Below are positions 17,163-25,897 of a DNA stretch of 46,584 nucleotides, piece after piece. The position numbers were made by a program, and so were the translations under genes. The DNA comes from Falsiroseomonas tokyonensis (lineage in GTDB: Bacteria; Pseudomonadota; Alphaproteobacteria; Acetobacterales; Acetobacteraceae). The notes below the pieces were generated by a model. That model did not search any database. It was not told the DNA's origin and was given only the letters and a program-made list of their open reading frames with translations. Location: assembly GCF_019024325.1 (NCBI RefSeq), contig NZ_JAFNJS010000015.1:1-46584 (forward strand), given 5' to 3'. Within the stretch, counting starts at the first letter, position 1; each line of letters opens with the position of its first letter.

Positions 17163-17729
17163 ATGTCCGGCACCCCACGCCTCAGCAACCAGGCGGCGGC
17201 CGCGGCCACCGCGCCCATCGCAACACCGGTGGTGCTGGTCGAACTCGACTTCGCCACCGGCCCCTTTCGCGTCTGGACCGGGCTCGGCCCGCTCGACTGG
17301 GCCGGGAAGGTGTTCGAGGGCGCCGGTAGCATTGGCGCCATCTCGGATGTGGAGGAGACGGTCGAGTTGCGTGCCGTGCGGCTCACCCTCGCCCTGTCGC
17401 CAGTGCCGCAGGAGGTGGTGGACATCGCACTGGCCGAGCGCAGCTATCGCCTGCGACCGGTCACGCTGTGGGGCGCGCTGCTGGACGCGCAGGGCGCCTT
17501 TGTCGCGGACCCGTTTCCGCTCTGGGCCGGGCTGATGGACACCATGGAGGTGACGGACGGCGGGGAGCCCTCCGTCGCGCTGGCCTGCGAGAGCCGGCTC
17601 GTGGACCTCGAGCGCGCCGAGGTGCGGCGCTACACCGACGCCGATCAGCAGGCCGAGTATCCGGGCGATCGGTTCTTCGAATTCGTGCCGGCACTCCAGG
17701 AGGCGGAAATCCGGCTGCCGAACCAGTGA
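17163..17729 (+). CDS. Tail tip protein (GTA gp13/DUF2163-position)
   Basis: ATG at 17163, two bases after the previous stop; 188 residues. Begins MSGTPRLSNQAAAAATAPIA, then a strand pattern with VVLVELDFATGPFRVWTG and LWAGLMDTMEVTDGG, ending with CESRLVDLERAEVRRYTDAD. The latter resembles phage baseplate hub proteins that occupy the slot between distal tail protein and NlpC/P60 peptidase, as in gene transfer agents (DUF2163). That family assignment is from order more than sequence. Confidence 0.5.
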   Translation: MSGTPRLSNQAAAAATAPIATPVVLVELDFATGPFRVWTGLGPLDWAGKVFEGAGSIGAISDVEETVELRAVRLTLALSPVPQEVVDIALAERSYRLRPVTLWGALLDAQGAFVADPFPLWAGLMDTMEVTDGGEPSVALACESRLVDLERAEVRRYTDADQQAEYPGDRFFEFVPALQEAEIRLPNQ

Positions 17730-18079
17730 GCCGGCTGCCCGACTGGCCGGAGCGGCTGGCGGCGCTGATCAGCGCCGCTGAGCATCGGCCCTTTGATGCG
17801 GCGCGCTGGAACTGCGGGCGCTTCGCCCTGGCGGCGGTGGTGGCCTGCACCGGGCGGCGGCCGTCGTGGCAGCACCAGCCCTCCCTCGCCGCGATGGCCG
17901 ACACCGCAGGGTACCCGCGCGTGCCGGTCCCCTTCGCCCGCGCCGGCGACGTTGTGCTGGCCAGTGACCCGGATCGCCTCGGCGTCGTGCTCGACGCCGG
18001 CCGCGCCGCCTTCGTCGGACCCGCGGGCCTGCTCCGCCGCCCCATTACTGCCTGCACCATTACCTGGAGGGTTGGCTGA
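17726..18079 (+). CDS. DUF6950 / NlpC-P60-like tail peptidase
   Basis: GTG start at 17726 overlapping the previous stop (GTGA); 117 residues. Starts SRLPDWPERLAALISAAEHR and has the short RWNCGRFALAAVVACTG motif, where Cys30 would be the catalytic cysteine at the head of a helix, as in NlpC/P60 and DUF6950 proteins. The family usually has Asp before this Cys; here it is Asn29. A later GDVVLASDPDRLGVV strand fits the second half of the fold, although the expected catalytic His is not obvious. Tail-tip cell wall hydrolases of this kind help DNA entry. One-base overlap (TGATG) with the next gene. Confidence 0.6.
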   Translation: MSRLPDWPERLAALISAAEHRPFDAARWNCGRFALAAVVACTGRRPSWQHQPSLAAMADTAGYPRVPVPFARAGDVVLASDPDRLGVVLDAGRAAFVGPAGLLRRPITACTITWRVG

Positions 18080-20100
18080 TGCCCGTCGCCATCCCCTTCA
18101 TCGCCGCTGCCGCGGGGGCCGCCGCCTCGGCCGTCATCGGCGGTGGCGTCCTGGGCGCCGTGGCGGCCGCCGGCGCCGCCCTGGTGGTCTCCGCCGTGGG
18201 TGCCGCGGTCTTCCGCCCCAAGTCGCCCTCCGCCGCCCGTAGCGCCAATGTCACCCCAGGGACGGACACCGGCCCGGGCTCCGGCTTCGATCCCCGCACG
18301 CCCGGCGCCGGCCGCACCCAGTCCTTCCGCCAGCCCATCACCGAGCACCAGGTCGTCTTCGGGCGCTGTCGCACATCGGGCCCCGTGGTGTTCCTGCATT
18401 CCGCCACCGATGACGAGGGCCGCGCCGACGGCTTCCTCCACGTCGTCGTGGTGCTGGCCGCCCACCGCGTCCGCGCCATCGGTGAGGTGTTCCTCAACGG
18501 CACCGCCTCCACCGACGCGAAGTTCGCCGGCCTGCTGCGCATCGACCGCGCACTGGGCGATCCCGGCCAGGCGGCCAACGCCAACCTCGTCGCAGACACT
18601 GGCGGCCAGTGGACCGCGGCCCATCGTGGCCAGGGGCGCGCCTATCTCGCCGTGCGCCTCAAGCTGCGGCCCGAGGCCTTCCCCTCCGGCGCGCCCAGCC
18701 TCTCGGCGATCGTCGAGGGTGCGGACACCATCCTCGACCCGCGGACCGGCGCCGCCGGTTGGTCCGACAATCCCGCGCTGTGCCTGGCCTGGTACCTGAC
18801 TTCGCCCTTCGGGTGGCGCGCCGCGTGGTCGGATATCGACCTGCCGGCGCTGATGGCCGCGGCCAACATCTGCGACGAGATCATGGGCCGCCGCGATGGC
18901 ACCGCGGAGCGCCGCTACACCGTCAACGGCGCCGTCACCCTGGGCGAGGGCAAGATCGCCATCACCCGCAAGCTGGTCGCTGCCATGGCGGGCGCGCTGG
19001 TCGTGAGTGGGGGGCGCTTCTACATCCATGCCGGCGCGCCGGCGCTGCCGGCGGCGACCCTCACCTCGGACGATCTGCGCGGCGACGTCACCATCGTAGG
19101 CTCGCGCCCGCGACGGGATCTCTTCAACGGGGTGCGCGCCGTTTATGTCGAGCCCGCAGCCGCCTGGCAGCCGACCGATGCCCCGCCGTTGCTCGCCAGC
19201 AACTACGTCACCGAGGATGGCGGCGAGGCGATCTTTCGCGACATGGAGTTCCCGCTCACCACCTCCGCCGCCACGGTCCAGCGCCTGATGAAAATCGAAC
19301 TGGAGCGCAACCGCCGCCAGCGCGAGGTTGCGATGCAGGCCAACCTCTCGGCGCTGCGGCTGCGGCCCTGGGACGGGGTGACGGTGGCGCTCGAACGGCT
19401 GACGCCCTTTCCGGCGCGGGTGACCGGCTGGGCTCTGGCGCCGGATGGCGGGGTGAACCTGCAACTGGCGGAGGAGGATCCCGCCGTCTGGGCCTGGAAC
19501 CCGGCGACCGATGAGCGGGCGACGGGCCAAAACCCGTCCGTGGTGCTGCCGAACCCGGGGGTGATCGCAGCGCCGGCCGCCATCCTGGTGGAGACGCCGC
19601 TCGGGACGTCGTTCACAGCGATGGCGGTGTCCTGGTCGGCGGTGGGCTCCGCCTATCTCGCCGGCTACGAGATCGAGTTCCGGCCGACCTCGGTGGCGGT
19701 CTGGCAGGGCTACGCAGGGGGCTTCGGCGCCACCGCCGTGGCCATCCCCACCGCGGAGCCGACCGCCTTTCGGGTGCGGGCGCAGGCGCGTAGCGGGGCG
19801 GTGTCAGGCTGGCGCGAGGCGCTGGTGCCGGCCGCCGCGTCCGGCCTGGCCGCGACCGGCATCGCTGGCGGCGTGCGGCTCTCGGGTGGCTTCCCCGCGG
19901 ACGGGGTCCGGCTGCAGGTCTTCGAGGCCAGCAGCGCCAGCCTCTCCGCCGCCACCAAGCTCGCCAGCGAGCCGACCGCGCTGCCCTGGGACCGCACCGG
20001 CATCACCGCCGGACAGACCCGCTGGTACTGGCTGCGCAGCGTTTCGCCCGAGGGCAACGTCTCCGCCTTCGCCGGCCCGGTCACCGCCACCGCATTGTAG
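18079..20100 (+). CDS. Phage tail tip / host-specificity protein
   Basis: A 673-residue protein. Residues ~1-55 hold hydrophobic Ala/Gly-rich stretches (AAAAGAAASAVIGGGVLGAV), common at the N-terminus of tail tip proteins and possibly used for membrane insertion. The middle has GRTQSFRQPITEHQVVFGRC, a hallmark of lambda J-type tail proteins of this prophage group, then TSPFGWRAAWSDIDLPALMA. The C-terminal ~200 residues look like fibronectin type III repeats (VSWSAVGSAYLAGYEIEF). It forms the central tail fibre/tip that contacts the receptor. Confidence 0.8.
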   Translation: MPVAIPFIAAAAGAAASAVIGGGVLGAVAAAGAALVVSAVGAAVFRPKSPSAARSANVTPGTDTGPGSGFDPRTPGAGRTQSFRQPITEHQVVFGRCRTSGPVVFLHSATDDEGRADGFLHVVVVLAAHRVRAIGEVFLNGTASTDAKFAGLLRIDRALGDPGQAANANLVADTGGQWTAAHRGQGRAYLAVRLKLRPEAFPSGAPSLSAIVEGADTILDPRTGAAGWSDNPALCLAWYLTSPFGWRAAWSDIDLPALMAAANICDEIMGRRDGTAERRYTVNGAVTLGEGKIAITRKLVAAMAGALVVSGGRFYIHAGAPALPAATLTSDDLRGDVTIVGSRPRRDLFNGVRAVYVEPAAAWQPTDAPPLLASNYVTEDGGEAIFRDMEFPLTTSAATVQRLMKIELERNRRQREVAMQANLSALRLRPWDGVTVALERLTPFPARVTGWALAPDGGVNLQLAEEDPAVWAWNPATDERATGQNPSVVLPNPGVIAAPAAILVETPLGTSFTAMAVSWSAVGSAYLAGYEIEFRPTSVAVWQGYAGGFGATAVAIPTAEPTAFRVRAQARSGAVSGWREALVPAAASGLAATGIAGGVRLSGGFPADGVRLQVFEASSASLSAATKLASEPTALPWDRTGITAGQTRWYWLRSVSPEGNVSAFAGPVTATAL

Positions 20101-20110
20101 GAGGCCCACC

Positions 20111-21943
20111 ATGCCGGCCCGCATCGATGACCTGCTGGTTCTCAACGCCAATCTCAACAAGACCGACTTCGCGAAGTACCTGCGTGACCGCGAGGCGGTG
20201 CTGCCGACCGATTTCGGCGGGTTGGGCGATGGCGTGGCCAACGACCGCACGGCCATCCAATCCTGCTTTGACCGGGCGGCGGCCGACCAGAAATTTGCGG
20301 TCATCCCGCCCGGCACCTGGAACGTCGGCAGCGGGGTCACGCTCGGTGGCGGCGCACGCGGGCTGATCATGCGCGGCGTCATCCGGTACACCGGCGCGGC
20401 CAACGCCCCGGCCACCGTGCTGACGCTCGGCGATGGTGGCACCACGCGCAACGGCGAGAAGCTCTACGCCGGGCTGCAGGTGGTGCGGCAGATCCAATCC
20501 GACTGGGCCTCCGAGGCCGATATCGGCATCCTGGTGCGCAACATCGACGCCACGGTGGTCGACCTCCGCCTGGTCTCGGGTTTTTGCATCGGCATGCGCA
20601 CGCTTGGCGATGGTCGCGGCGTGGAAGACAGCACCTTCCATCTGCTGCGCATCCTGAACAATCGCTATGGCCTCGACATCCGCGCCGAGACAGCGACCGC
20701 CTGGAACACCTCGATCCGCTACTACGGCGGCCACTTCGCCCTCGCCACCGGGATCAATCCGACGATCGACCGCTATGGCATCCGCTTCTCGCGCGGCGCC
20801 GGCGGCTACAACAACCATAACCGGCACGTCTTCGACGGTCCAAATTTCGAACTGCGCCAGCTCGACCCGAACGTGGCGATCCCCTTCCTGAACGAGACGG
20901 ACGGCACCGCCATCATCGGCCGCGCGCTGCGGATGGAGGCCTGCTCGCCGATCGTCGCCCGGCACACCGGCAGCGCCACCGACTGTGAGTACGAGGTGGC
21001 CTGGGCCAATACCTATGCCGTGCGGATCGACTACACCGCGACCGCGGACCGCGCTGGCAATGCGGTGATCAACCGGCACCGCGCGCCGGCCTCGCGGCTG
21101 CTGCGCGTGCTGGAGGCGGTGCCGAACATCCGCGCCGCGGCCTTCCGGCAGAGCGGGACCGAGATCGGCGTCGAGAAGCTGGCGACGCTGGCTACATCGA
21201 CCACCGCGGCGACCACCTTGGCGGGGCTGTGCTTCAACGGACTGGACGGGATCGCGGCCACGGCGCGCGGGCTGCTGCTGGACGCCAACCGCGGCATGGC
21301 CTTCGTGGTGGACACCTCCTCGGCCAAGGAGTTTGCGCTCGCGCATTGGCTGGCCGGGGGCGTCGATGGCGGGCGGCTCTTCGTCCGCGTGTTCGATGGG
21401 GCAGCCAATGTGCGGGAGAACATCGCCGGCGACGTGCTGGCCTCCGGCACCACCATGCAGTGGAACAGCCCGGCAAAAGGGTGGAACGCCGGCGCGGTGA
21501 TGGCAGACGCTTCGCTGAACCGGCGGCAGACGATCCGGGTCGGCGCGGGCGTGGCCTTTGCACAGGTGGGCATCGTCGGCTTCGACGGACAGATCGAGCT
21601 CGAAGCGCTGCGGCTGTTCGGGTTGCCAGAGGCAGCGCCGGCCGTGCTCTACGCCTGCCCCTCGGTGCCGATCGGCACGCGCAGCTTGGCGCTGGAGACG
21701 ACTTGGGACCTGCCGAGCCTGACCGCAGGCTCGACGGCGAACATCGACGTGACAGTGCCGGGCGCGCGGCGCGGCGACTACGCCGATGCCTCGCTCGACA
21801 CGAGCAGCATCGCCTTCGTGCTCGACTGCCATGTCTGGTCGAACAACAGCGTGCGCGTCACGGCACGGAATGTCAGCGCCTCGACCGTCGATCTCGCCGT
21901 GGCAGCGCTGTCGGTACAGGTGGTGAAGCGGCGGGTGCCGTGA
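20111..21943 (+). CDS. Tail spike / tail fibre with pectate-lyase-like beta-helix
   Basis: ATG at 20111 with AGGAGG at 20099-20104; 610 residues. Residues ~30-70 (LPTDFGGLGDGVANDRTAIQ, then CFDRAAADQKFAVIPPGTW) match the start of the pectate-lyase-like right-handed beta-helix seen in tail spikes. The middle third has the repetitive strand pattern of such a helix, and the C-terminus contains a beta-rich ~170-residue domain likely to mediate trimerisation or binding. It probably degrades or binds surface polysaccharide of the host. It is the last phage gene seen. Confidence 0.75.
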   Translation: MPARIDDLLVLNANLNKTDFAKYLRDREAVLPTDFGGLGDGVANDRTAIQSCFDRAAADQKFAVIPPGTWNVGSGVTLGGGARGLIMRGVIRYTGAANAPATVLTLGDGGTTRNGEKLYAGLQVVRQIQSDWASEADIGILVRNIDATVVDLRLVSGFCIGMRTLGDGRGVEDSTFHLLRILNNRYGLDIRAETATAWNTSIRYYGGHFALATGINPTIDRYGIRFSRGAGGYNNHNRHVFDGPNFELRQLDPNVAIPFLNETDGTAIIGRALRMEACSPIVARHTGSATDCEYEVAWANTYAVRIDYTATADRAGNAVINRHRAPASRLLRVLEAVPNIRAAAFRQSGTEIGVEKLATLATSTTAATTLAGLCFNGLDGIAATARGLLLDANRGMAFVVDTSSAKEFALAHWLAGGVDGGRLFVRVFDGAANVRENIAGDVLASGTTMQWNSPAKGWNAGAVMADASLNRRQTIRVGAGVAFAQVGIVGFDGQIELEALRLFGLPEAAPAVLYACPSVPIGTRSLALETTWDLPSLTAGSTANIDVTVPGARRGDYADASLDTSSIAFVLDCHVWSNNSVRVTARNVSASTVDLAVAALSVQVVKRRVP

Positions 21944-22306
21944 CCTCATCAGCCTGCTAGAGGCGGATAAGCGTGCCCAGCGGTGCCATCATGCTGGGCA
22001 CGCTCCATCCCTTTCGGCCGGCCTTATGACGGCCAGCCTGGTGGGCACCAGCAGGTTCGCCGCCATTCCCACCACCGCTCTCGATCTGCCCCTCGTGCAG
22101 CGTCTCCGGCGGTCCCCGCGCTTTCGGGTCCGGGTCCCCATCGACCCAGAGCATAAGCAAGCTGCGCCACGTTGGTCACGTTCCGCGATCCGTAGATCAG
22201 CCAAGCGTCGCCGGGTCCGCCTCGCGAGGGTGAAGCCAGAGAACCAGCAATCCGCGCTTCGATAGCGACTGCGGTGGGCGACGCCGCCGCATCGCCGATC
22301 TCGGCG
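21944..22306. other. Intergenic region between prophage tail spike and HAD gene
   Basis: 363 bases without a convincing gene on either strand; open frames here are short and have no family resemblance. It contains the hairpin described separately. This could be one border of the phage-derived region, but no attachment site or repeat could be identified. Confidence 0.5.
21971..22003 (+). terminator. Perfect 11-bp inverted repeat after tail spike gene
   Basis: GCGTGCCCAGC (21971-21981) and GCTGGGCACGC (21993-22003) are exact reverse complements with an 11-base loop, 28 bases after the tail spike stop. It is likely to end the late phage transcript and possibly the convergent HAD operon, but there is no T-run on either side, so the termination mode is uncertain. 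Confidence 0.5.
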
Positions 22307-22990
22307 CTATCCCTGTGTCGCAAGCAATGCCGGCAGCTCGGCAAGGCTATGGACTTCGTGGTCCGGTATCCCAGGCAGCCGTTCGCGCCGCTGGCTATAG
22401 CGATTGCACCACACCACGCGCATGCCGAAGGCCGAGGCGGCATGCGCATCCCAGGCATTGGAGGATTGGAAGGCAATAGCCTCCGCCGGGACACCGAGCC
22501 GGTCGACCGCGCGTTGATAGACGCGAGGGTCCGGCTTGAAGTTGCCGACCTCATCCACCGAGATCACCGCATCGAAGGCCCCGGCGAGCCCGGCGCCCTC
22601 CACCGCGCTTGCCAGCATGTCCGGCGAGCCGTTCGATAAGATGGCGGTGGCAAAGCCTGCCTCGCGCAGCGCGCGGAGCACGCCAGGCACTTCGGGAAAT
22701 GTGCCGAGCGTGCGGTACAGATTCATCAGACGCTCGCGCAGCGGCCCGTCTGCCGGGAGATCAAGTGTCTCCAGCGCGAAGTCCAGGGCGTCGCCAGTGA
22801 CCTGCCAGAACGGCACGTAGCGGCCCTGCAGCCCGCGCAGCCAGGAGTACTGCAGCTGCTTGTCGCGCCAAAGGGCGGTCAGCGGACCCGCCTTGTCACC
22901 CAACACGTCGGCGCAGCCGTCTGCCGCCGAGGCAAAGTCGAACAGCGTGCCGTAGGCATCGAAGACGCAGGCGCGGATGCCGGTCAGCAT
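22307..22990 (-). CDS. Haloacid dehalogenase, type II (HAD superfamily)
   Basis: A 227-residue protein with the HAD motif I FDAYGTLFD (nucleophile Asp11), motif II ILSNGSPD (~Ser118), and motif III Lys/Asp region VGNFKPDPRVYQ and SSNAWDAHAA, the signature of L-2-haloacid dehalogenases. It hydrolyses short-chain 2-haloacids (for example chloroacetate) to hydroxyacids in the cytosol. It starts 7 bases after the upstream redoxin gene, so is co-transcribed as the last gene of the tetR-headed run. The substrate cannot be decided from sequence; a related phosphatase activity is possible. Confidence 0.85.
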   Translation of the reverse strand: MLTGIRACVFDAYGTLFDFASAADGCADVLGDKAGPLTALWRDKQLQYSWLRGLQGRYVPFWQVTGDALDFALETLDLPADGPLRERLMNLYRTLGTFPEVPGVLRALREAGFATAILSNGSPDMLASAVEGAGLAGAFDAVISVDEVGNFKPDPRVYQRAVDRLGVPAEAIAFQSSNAWDAHAASAFGMRVVWCNRYSQRRERLPGIPDHEVHSLAELPALLATQG

Positions 22991-22997
22991 GGCGCGA

Positions 22998-23519
22998 TCA
23001 GACCAGCGTGCCGCGGATCGGGTAATTCATCTCCTGAATGCGCTTGGCTCCACGGGCGATGCCCGCGAGGTCCGGCCGCGCGAAGGGCGCGTTGGAAATG
23101 TCGATCAGCTGCACTTCGCCCGCCGGGTTGATCAGAAACAGACCGGGCTCTGCGAAGGGCCGATCGGTTTCCTGGGCCGAGCGTGGGTTGGATACATAGA
23201 GGCCCAGCGCCTGCATCTGCGCGACAGTCAACCCGTAGCCCAGCGGGAAGCGCCAGCCGAACTCGGCATGGTCGGCCGCAGCCTTCTCCTCCGGATCGGC
23301 GGAGATGGCGGCGACCGAGACGCCGGCGGCCTCGAACTCCTCCAGCAGCTTATCGAGCGTGCCGAGATAGGGCTTGCAGAGAGGGCAATGCTTGCCGCGA
23401 TAGACGATCAGCAGGCGCCAGCCCCCGGCCGCAGCCGGCGCGATTTCGCCGCCGCCGAGGCGCGGCACGGTGATCGCGGGAAAGGCCGCGCCGGCGGCAA
23501 GCTTCGTGGTGTGGGTCAT
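22998..23519 (-). CDS. Redoxin / AhpC-TSA-family peroxiredoxin-like protein
   Basis: The start is the ATG at 23519 (MTHTTKLAAGAAFPA) with AAGGAG upstream; the open frame before it is shadow. The product is 173 residues with a thioredoxin fold. The active-site motif is HCPLCKPY with Cys45 and Cys48, the CxxC variant seen in peroxiredoxin-like proteins of the AhpC/TSA family. It probably reduces peroxides or disulfides in the cytoplasm. Second peroxiredoxin-like gene in a row, which suggests a peroxide or electrophile stress role for the operon. Confidence 0.8.
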   Translation of the reverse strand: MTHTTKLAAGAAFPAITVPRLGGGEIAPAAAGGWRLLIVYRGKHCPLCKPYLGTLDKLLEEFEAAGVSVAAISADPEEKAAADHAEFGWRFPLGYGLTVAQMQALGLYVSNPRSAQETDRPFAEPGLFLINPAGEVQLIDISNAPFARPDLAGIARGAKRIQEMNYPIRGTLV

Positions 23520-23550
23520 GATCCAGGGCTCCTTGTCGCGTGATAAAACG

Positions 23551-24216
23551 TCACTCGGCCGCAGCCCGGTGTTCGAGCAGCCGCAAGACCTCTTCGGGGT
23601 CGGTGCGCTCGCGGTAATCGGTGCGCGTATCGGCGAAGAGGATCGTCCCATCCCTGCCGATGACATAGGTCGCCGACAGCGGCAGCGACCAGTCGTCGGG
23701 TGCGCCGTTCTTGCCGGGGATGTCGAGCTTGAAGCCGTCGTAGACGGTGCGGACCTCGGCGGTGAAGGCGTAGTGGACGCCGAAAGCCTTGGCGACCGTG
23801 TGGCCGATGTCGCTGAGCACGGGAAAGCTCAGTTCGTTCTTCGTCGCGGTATCAGCCACGTCATCCGGCTTCTCCGGGCTGATGGCGACCAGGCTGGCGC
23901 CGGCCGCGGCGAGGCGCGGCAACACCGCCTGGTAGGCCTTCAACTCCATGTTGCAGAACGGGCACCAGCCGCCGCGATAGAAGGTGACGACGACGGCTCC
24001 CTTGGTGAGCAGGCTTGCCACGTCGAATTCGGCGTCATGCTGGTCGCGCAGCTGGATGGCGGGGGCGCGGTCACCGACCTGCTTTGCGGTCTTTGCGATG
24101 CCGCTGGCGGCGAGGTGCGCGACATGTCCGTCCATCACCGCCTGGCGGTCGGTAGGAACGCGGGCGCGCCAGCCAGCCCTATAGGATTCAAGCTGCTCGG
24201 AGAGTGTCTCGGTCAT
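23551..24216 (-). CDS. Peroxiredoxin-like protein (AhpC/TSA)
   Basis: A 221-residue protein with RBS AAGGA. N-terminal ~45 residues form a helical extension, then the redoxin domain with RGGWCPFCNMEL (Cys85, Cys88), ISPEKPDD and FPVLSDIGHTVAKAFGV, matching the large peroxiredoxin-like subgroup of AhpC/TSA. Expected to reduce hydroperoxides with thiols. Lies 31 bases upstream of the shorter redoxin gene and 53 bases downstream of yghU. Confidence 0.85.
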   Translation of the reverse strand: MTETLSEQLESYRAGWRARVPTDRQAVMDGHVAHLAASGIAKTAKQVGDRAPAIQLRDQHDAEFDVASLLTKGAVVVTFYRGGWCPFCNMELKAYQAVLPRLAAAGASLVAISPEKPDDVADTATKNELSFPVLSDIGHTVAKAFGVHYAFTAEVRTVYDGFKLDIPGKNGAPDDWSLPLSATYVIGRDGTILFADTRTDYRERTDPEEVLRLLEHRAAAE

Positions 24217-24269
24217 AGGGTAGGTCCTTCTTGGTTAGACAGAGCGGAAGTGGCGGCGATGGGCGGCGC

Positions 24270-25148
24270 TCACGCCGGCGCATCCGCGATCTTGTCCTGC
24301 GTCCTGGTCTCGAAATCACTGGCATCATGGCGTTCGAGCAGCTGCTCATGCGGCTCGCCCCGCACCCGGTTCACCATGCGGCCGCGCTGCACCGCCGGCC
24401 GCGCGAGGATGGCATCGGCCCAGCGCTGGACATGTTTGTAGTCCTGCACGCTCAGGAACTCCGCCGCGCCGTAGGACCAGCCCTTCACCAGGCCGCCATA
24501 CCAAGGGAAGACCGCGATATCGGCGATCGTGTAGTCGTCTCCAGCGAGATACGGGCTCTCGGCCAGCCGCCGGTCGAGCACATCGAGCTGCCGCTTCACC
24601 TCCATCGCGAAGCGGTCGATCGCATACTCGATCTTGGTCGGCGCGTAGGCGTAGAAATGGCCGAAGCCGCCCCCCAGATACGGCGCGCTGCCCATCTGCC
24701 AGAATAACCAGCTCAGCGCCTCGGTGCGGGTAGCGATGTCGGTCGGCAGGAAAGCGCCGAACTTCTCCGCGAGATAGAGCAGGATCGAGCCTGATTCGAA
24801 CACCCGGATCGGCTTCGGTCCGCTTTGGTCCAGCAGAGCGGGGATCTTGGAGTTCGGATTGACCGCCACGAACCCCGAGCCGAATTGGTCGCCATCGGCG
24901 ATCTTGATCAGCCAAGCGTCGTACTCTGCGCCGGCATGGCCGAGTGCGAGCAGCTCCTCGAGCAGGATCGTGACCTTCACGCCGTTCGGCGTGCCCAGCG
25001 AGTAAAGCTGAAGTGGGTGTCGCCCGACCGGCAGCTCCTTGTCATGCGTCGGGCCGGCGATCGGCCGGTTGATGCTCGCGAAGGCGCCACCATTGGGCCT
25101 GGCCCAGGTCCAGACCTTTGGTGGCGTATATTCTGGGGTATCTGCCAT
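24270..25148 (-). CDS. yghU: Glutathione-dependent disulfide-bond oxidoreductase YghU
   Basis: ATG at 25148 with GGAAG 5 bases upstream; a TTG 12 bases earlier is less likely. The product is 292 residues, the usual length. Landmarks of YghU/Nu-class glutathione transferases are present: N-terminal extension with RPNGGAFASINRPIAGPTH, then HPLQLYSLGTPNGVKVTILL, NPNSKIPALLD, and FESGSILLYLAEKFG of the thioredoxin-like half. The C-terminal helical half contains QMGSAPYLGGGFGHFYAY. Known relatives reduce disulfides and organic peroxides with two glutathione molecules. Confidence 0.9.
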   Translation of the reverse strand: MADTPEYTPPKVWTWARPNGGAFASINRPIAGPTHDKELPVGRHPLQLYSLGTPNGVKVTILLEELLALGHAGAEYDAWLIKIADGDQFGSGFVAVNPNSKIPALLDQSGPKPIRVFESGSILLYLAEKFGAFLPTDIATRTEALSWLFWQMGSAPYLGGGFGHFYAYAPTKIEYAIDRFAMEVKRQLDVLDRRLAESPYLAGDDYTIADIAVFPWYGGLVKGWSYGAAEFLSVQDYKHVQRWADAILARPAVQRGRMVNRVRGEPHEQLLERHDASDFETRTQDKIADAPA

Positions 25149-25177
25149 GTTCGCTTCCAAACGCGCTCGGGGTGGCT

Positions 25178-25882
25178 CTACGCAGCCGGTGGATAGTTGG
25201 ACGGGAACAGGTGCCGCCGGGCTTCCTCGTCCTGCACCTTCTTGAACTCATGGTCCTGCCCGACCGCCCTCGCGCGCGCCGCGGCAGGACGGCTGTCGAT
25301 AGCGGCGAACCAGCGCTTGATGTTCGGATAGGCCGCGAGCGGATCGCCCTCGCCTTTCAGCACGCGCGACGCCCGGTCGATCCAGCCCCAGGCGGAGATG
25401 TCGGCGATGGTGAAGCTGTCGCCGACGATGACGTCGCGTCCGGCCAGATGATCTTCCAGCACCTGGTAGTGCCGTTCCGCCTCGCGCCGGTAGCGGTTGC
25501 GCGCATAGTCCAACCCCTCGGGCGCGGCGAACTGGAAATGCACCGCCTGGCCGGAGAAGGGACCAAGGCCAGTGCCGAGGAAAGCGAGCCAGGACAGCAG
25601 TTCCGGCCGATCCTCAGGCGTGCCGAGCAGCTGGCCGGTCTTCTCCGCGAGGTAGAGTAGGATCGCCGTGGAGTCGAAGACGCGCGCCTCCTTGCCGCCC
25701 GGCCCCTCCGTGTCGACGATGGCCGGCAGCTTGCCGTTGGGATTGACGGCGCGGAAGGCGGCCAGATGCTGCTCGCCCTTGCTGGTATCGACCGGAACGA
25801 CCTCATAGGTGAGCCCGGTTTCCTCAAGGAACAGCGAGACCTTGGCGGGGTTCGGGGTTGGGTGGAAGTAGAAGCGGATCAT
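25178..25882 (-). CDS. Glutathione S-transferase
   Basis: A 234-residue protein beginning MIRFYFHPTPNPAKVSLFLE, with PAIVDTEG and VFDSTAILLYLAEKTGQ of the glutathione-binding domain and a helical C-terminal domain (DSFTIADISAWGWIDRA). The catalytic residue of the N-terminal loop is not clear: the position usually held by Ser/Tyr/Cys is in HPTPNPAKV. Conjugates or reduces electrophiles with glutathione. It begins 15 bases after the tetR stop and is therefore very probably under TetR control. Confidence 0.88.
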   Translation of the reverse strand: MIRFYFHPTPNPAKVSLFLEETGLTYEVVPVDTSKGEQHLAAFRAVNPNGKLPAIVDTEGPGGKEARVFDSTAILLYLAEKTGQLLGTPEDRPELLSWLAFLGTGLGPFSGQAVHFQFAAPEGLDYARNRYRREAERHYQVLEDHLAGRDVIVGDSFTIADISAWGWIDRASRVLKGEGDPLAAYPNIKRWFAAIDSRPAAARARAVGQDHEFKKVQDEEARRHLFPSNYPPAA

Positions 25883-25897
25883 GGCGCGTTTCCTGTG

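Noticed and set aside
17461-19530. Minus-strand 689-codon frame opposite tail genes
   Set aside because: Gly/Arg/Asp-rich shadow of the tail tip gene; no start signal or family pattern.
22024-22306. Minus-strand frame beyond the end of the HAD gene, suspected transposase remnant
   Set aside because: Translation shows no transposase motif and no terminal inverted repeats were seen; it is a shadow running into the HAD gene.
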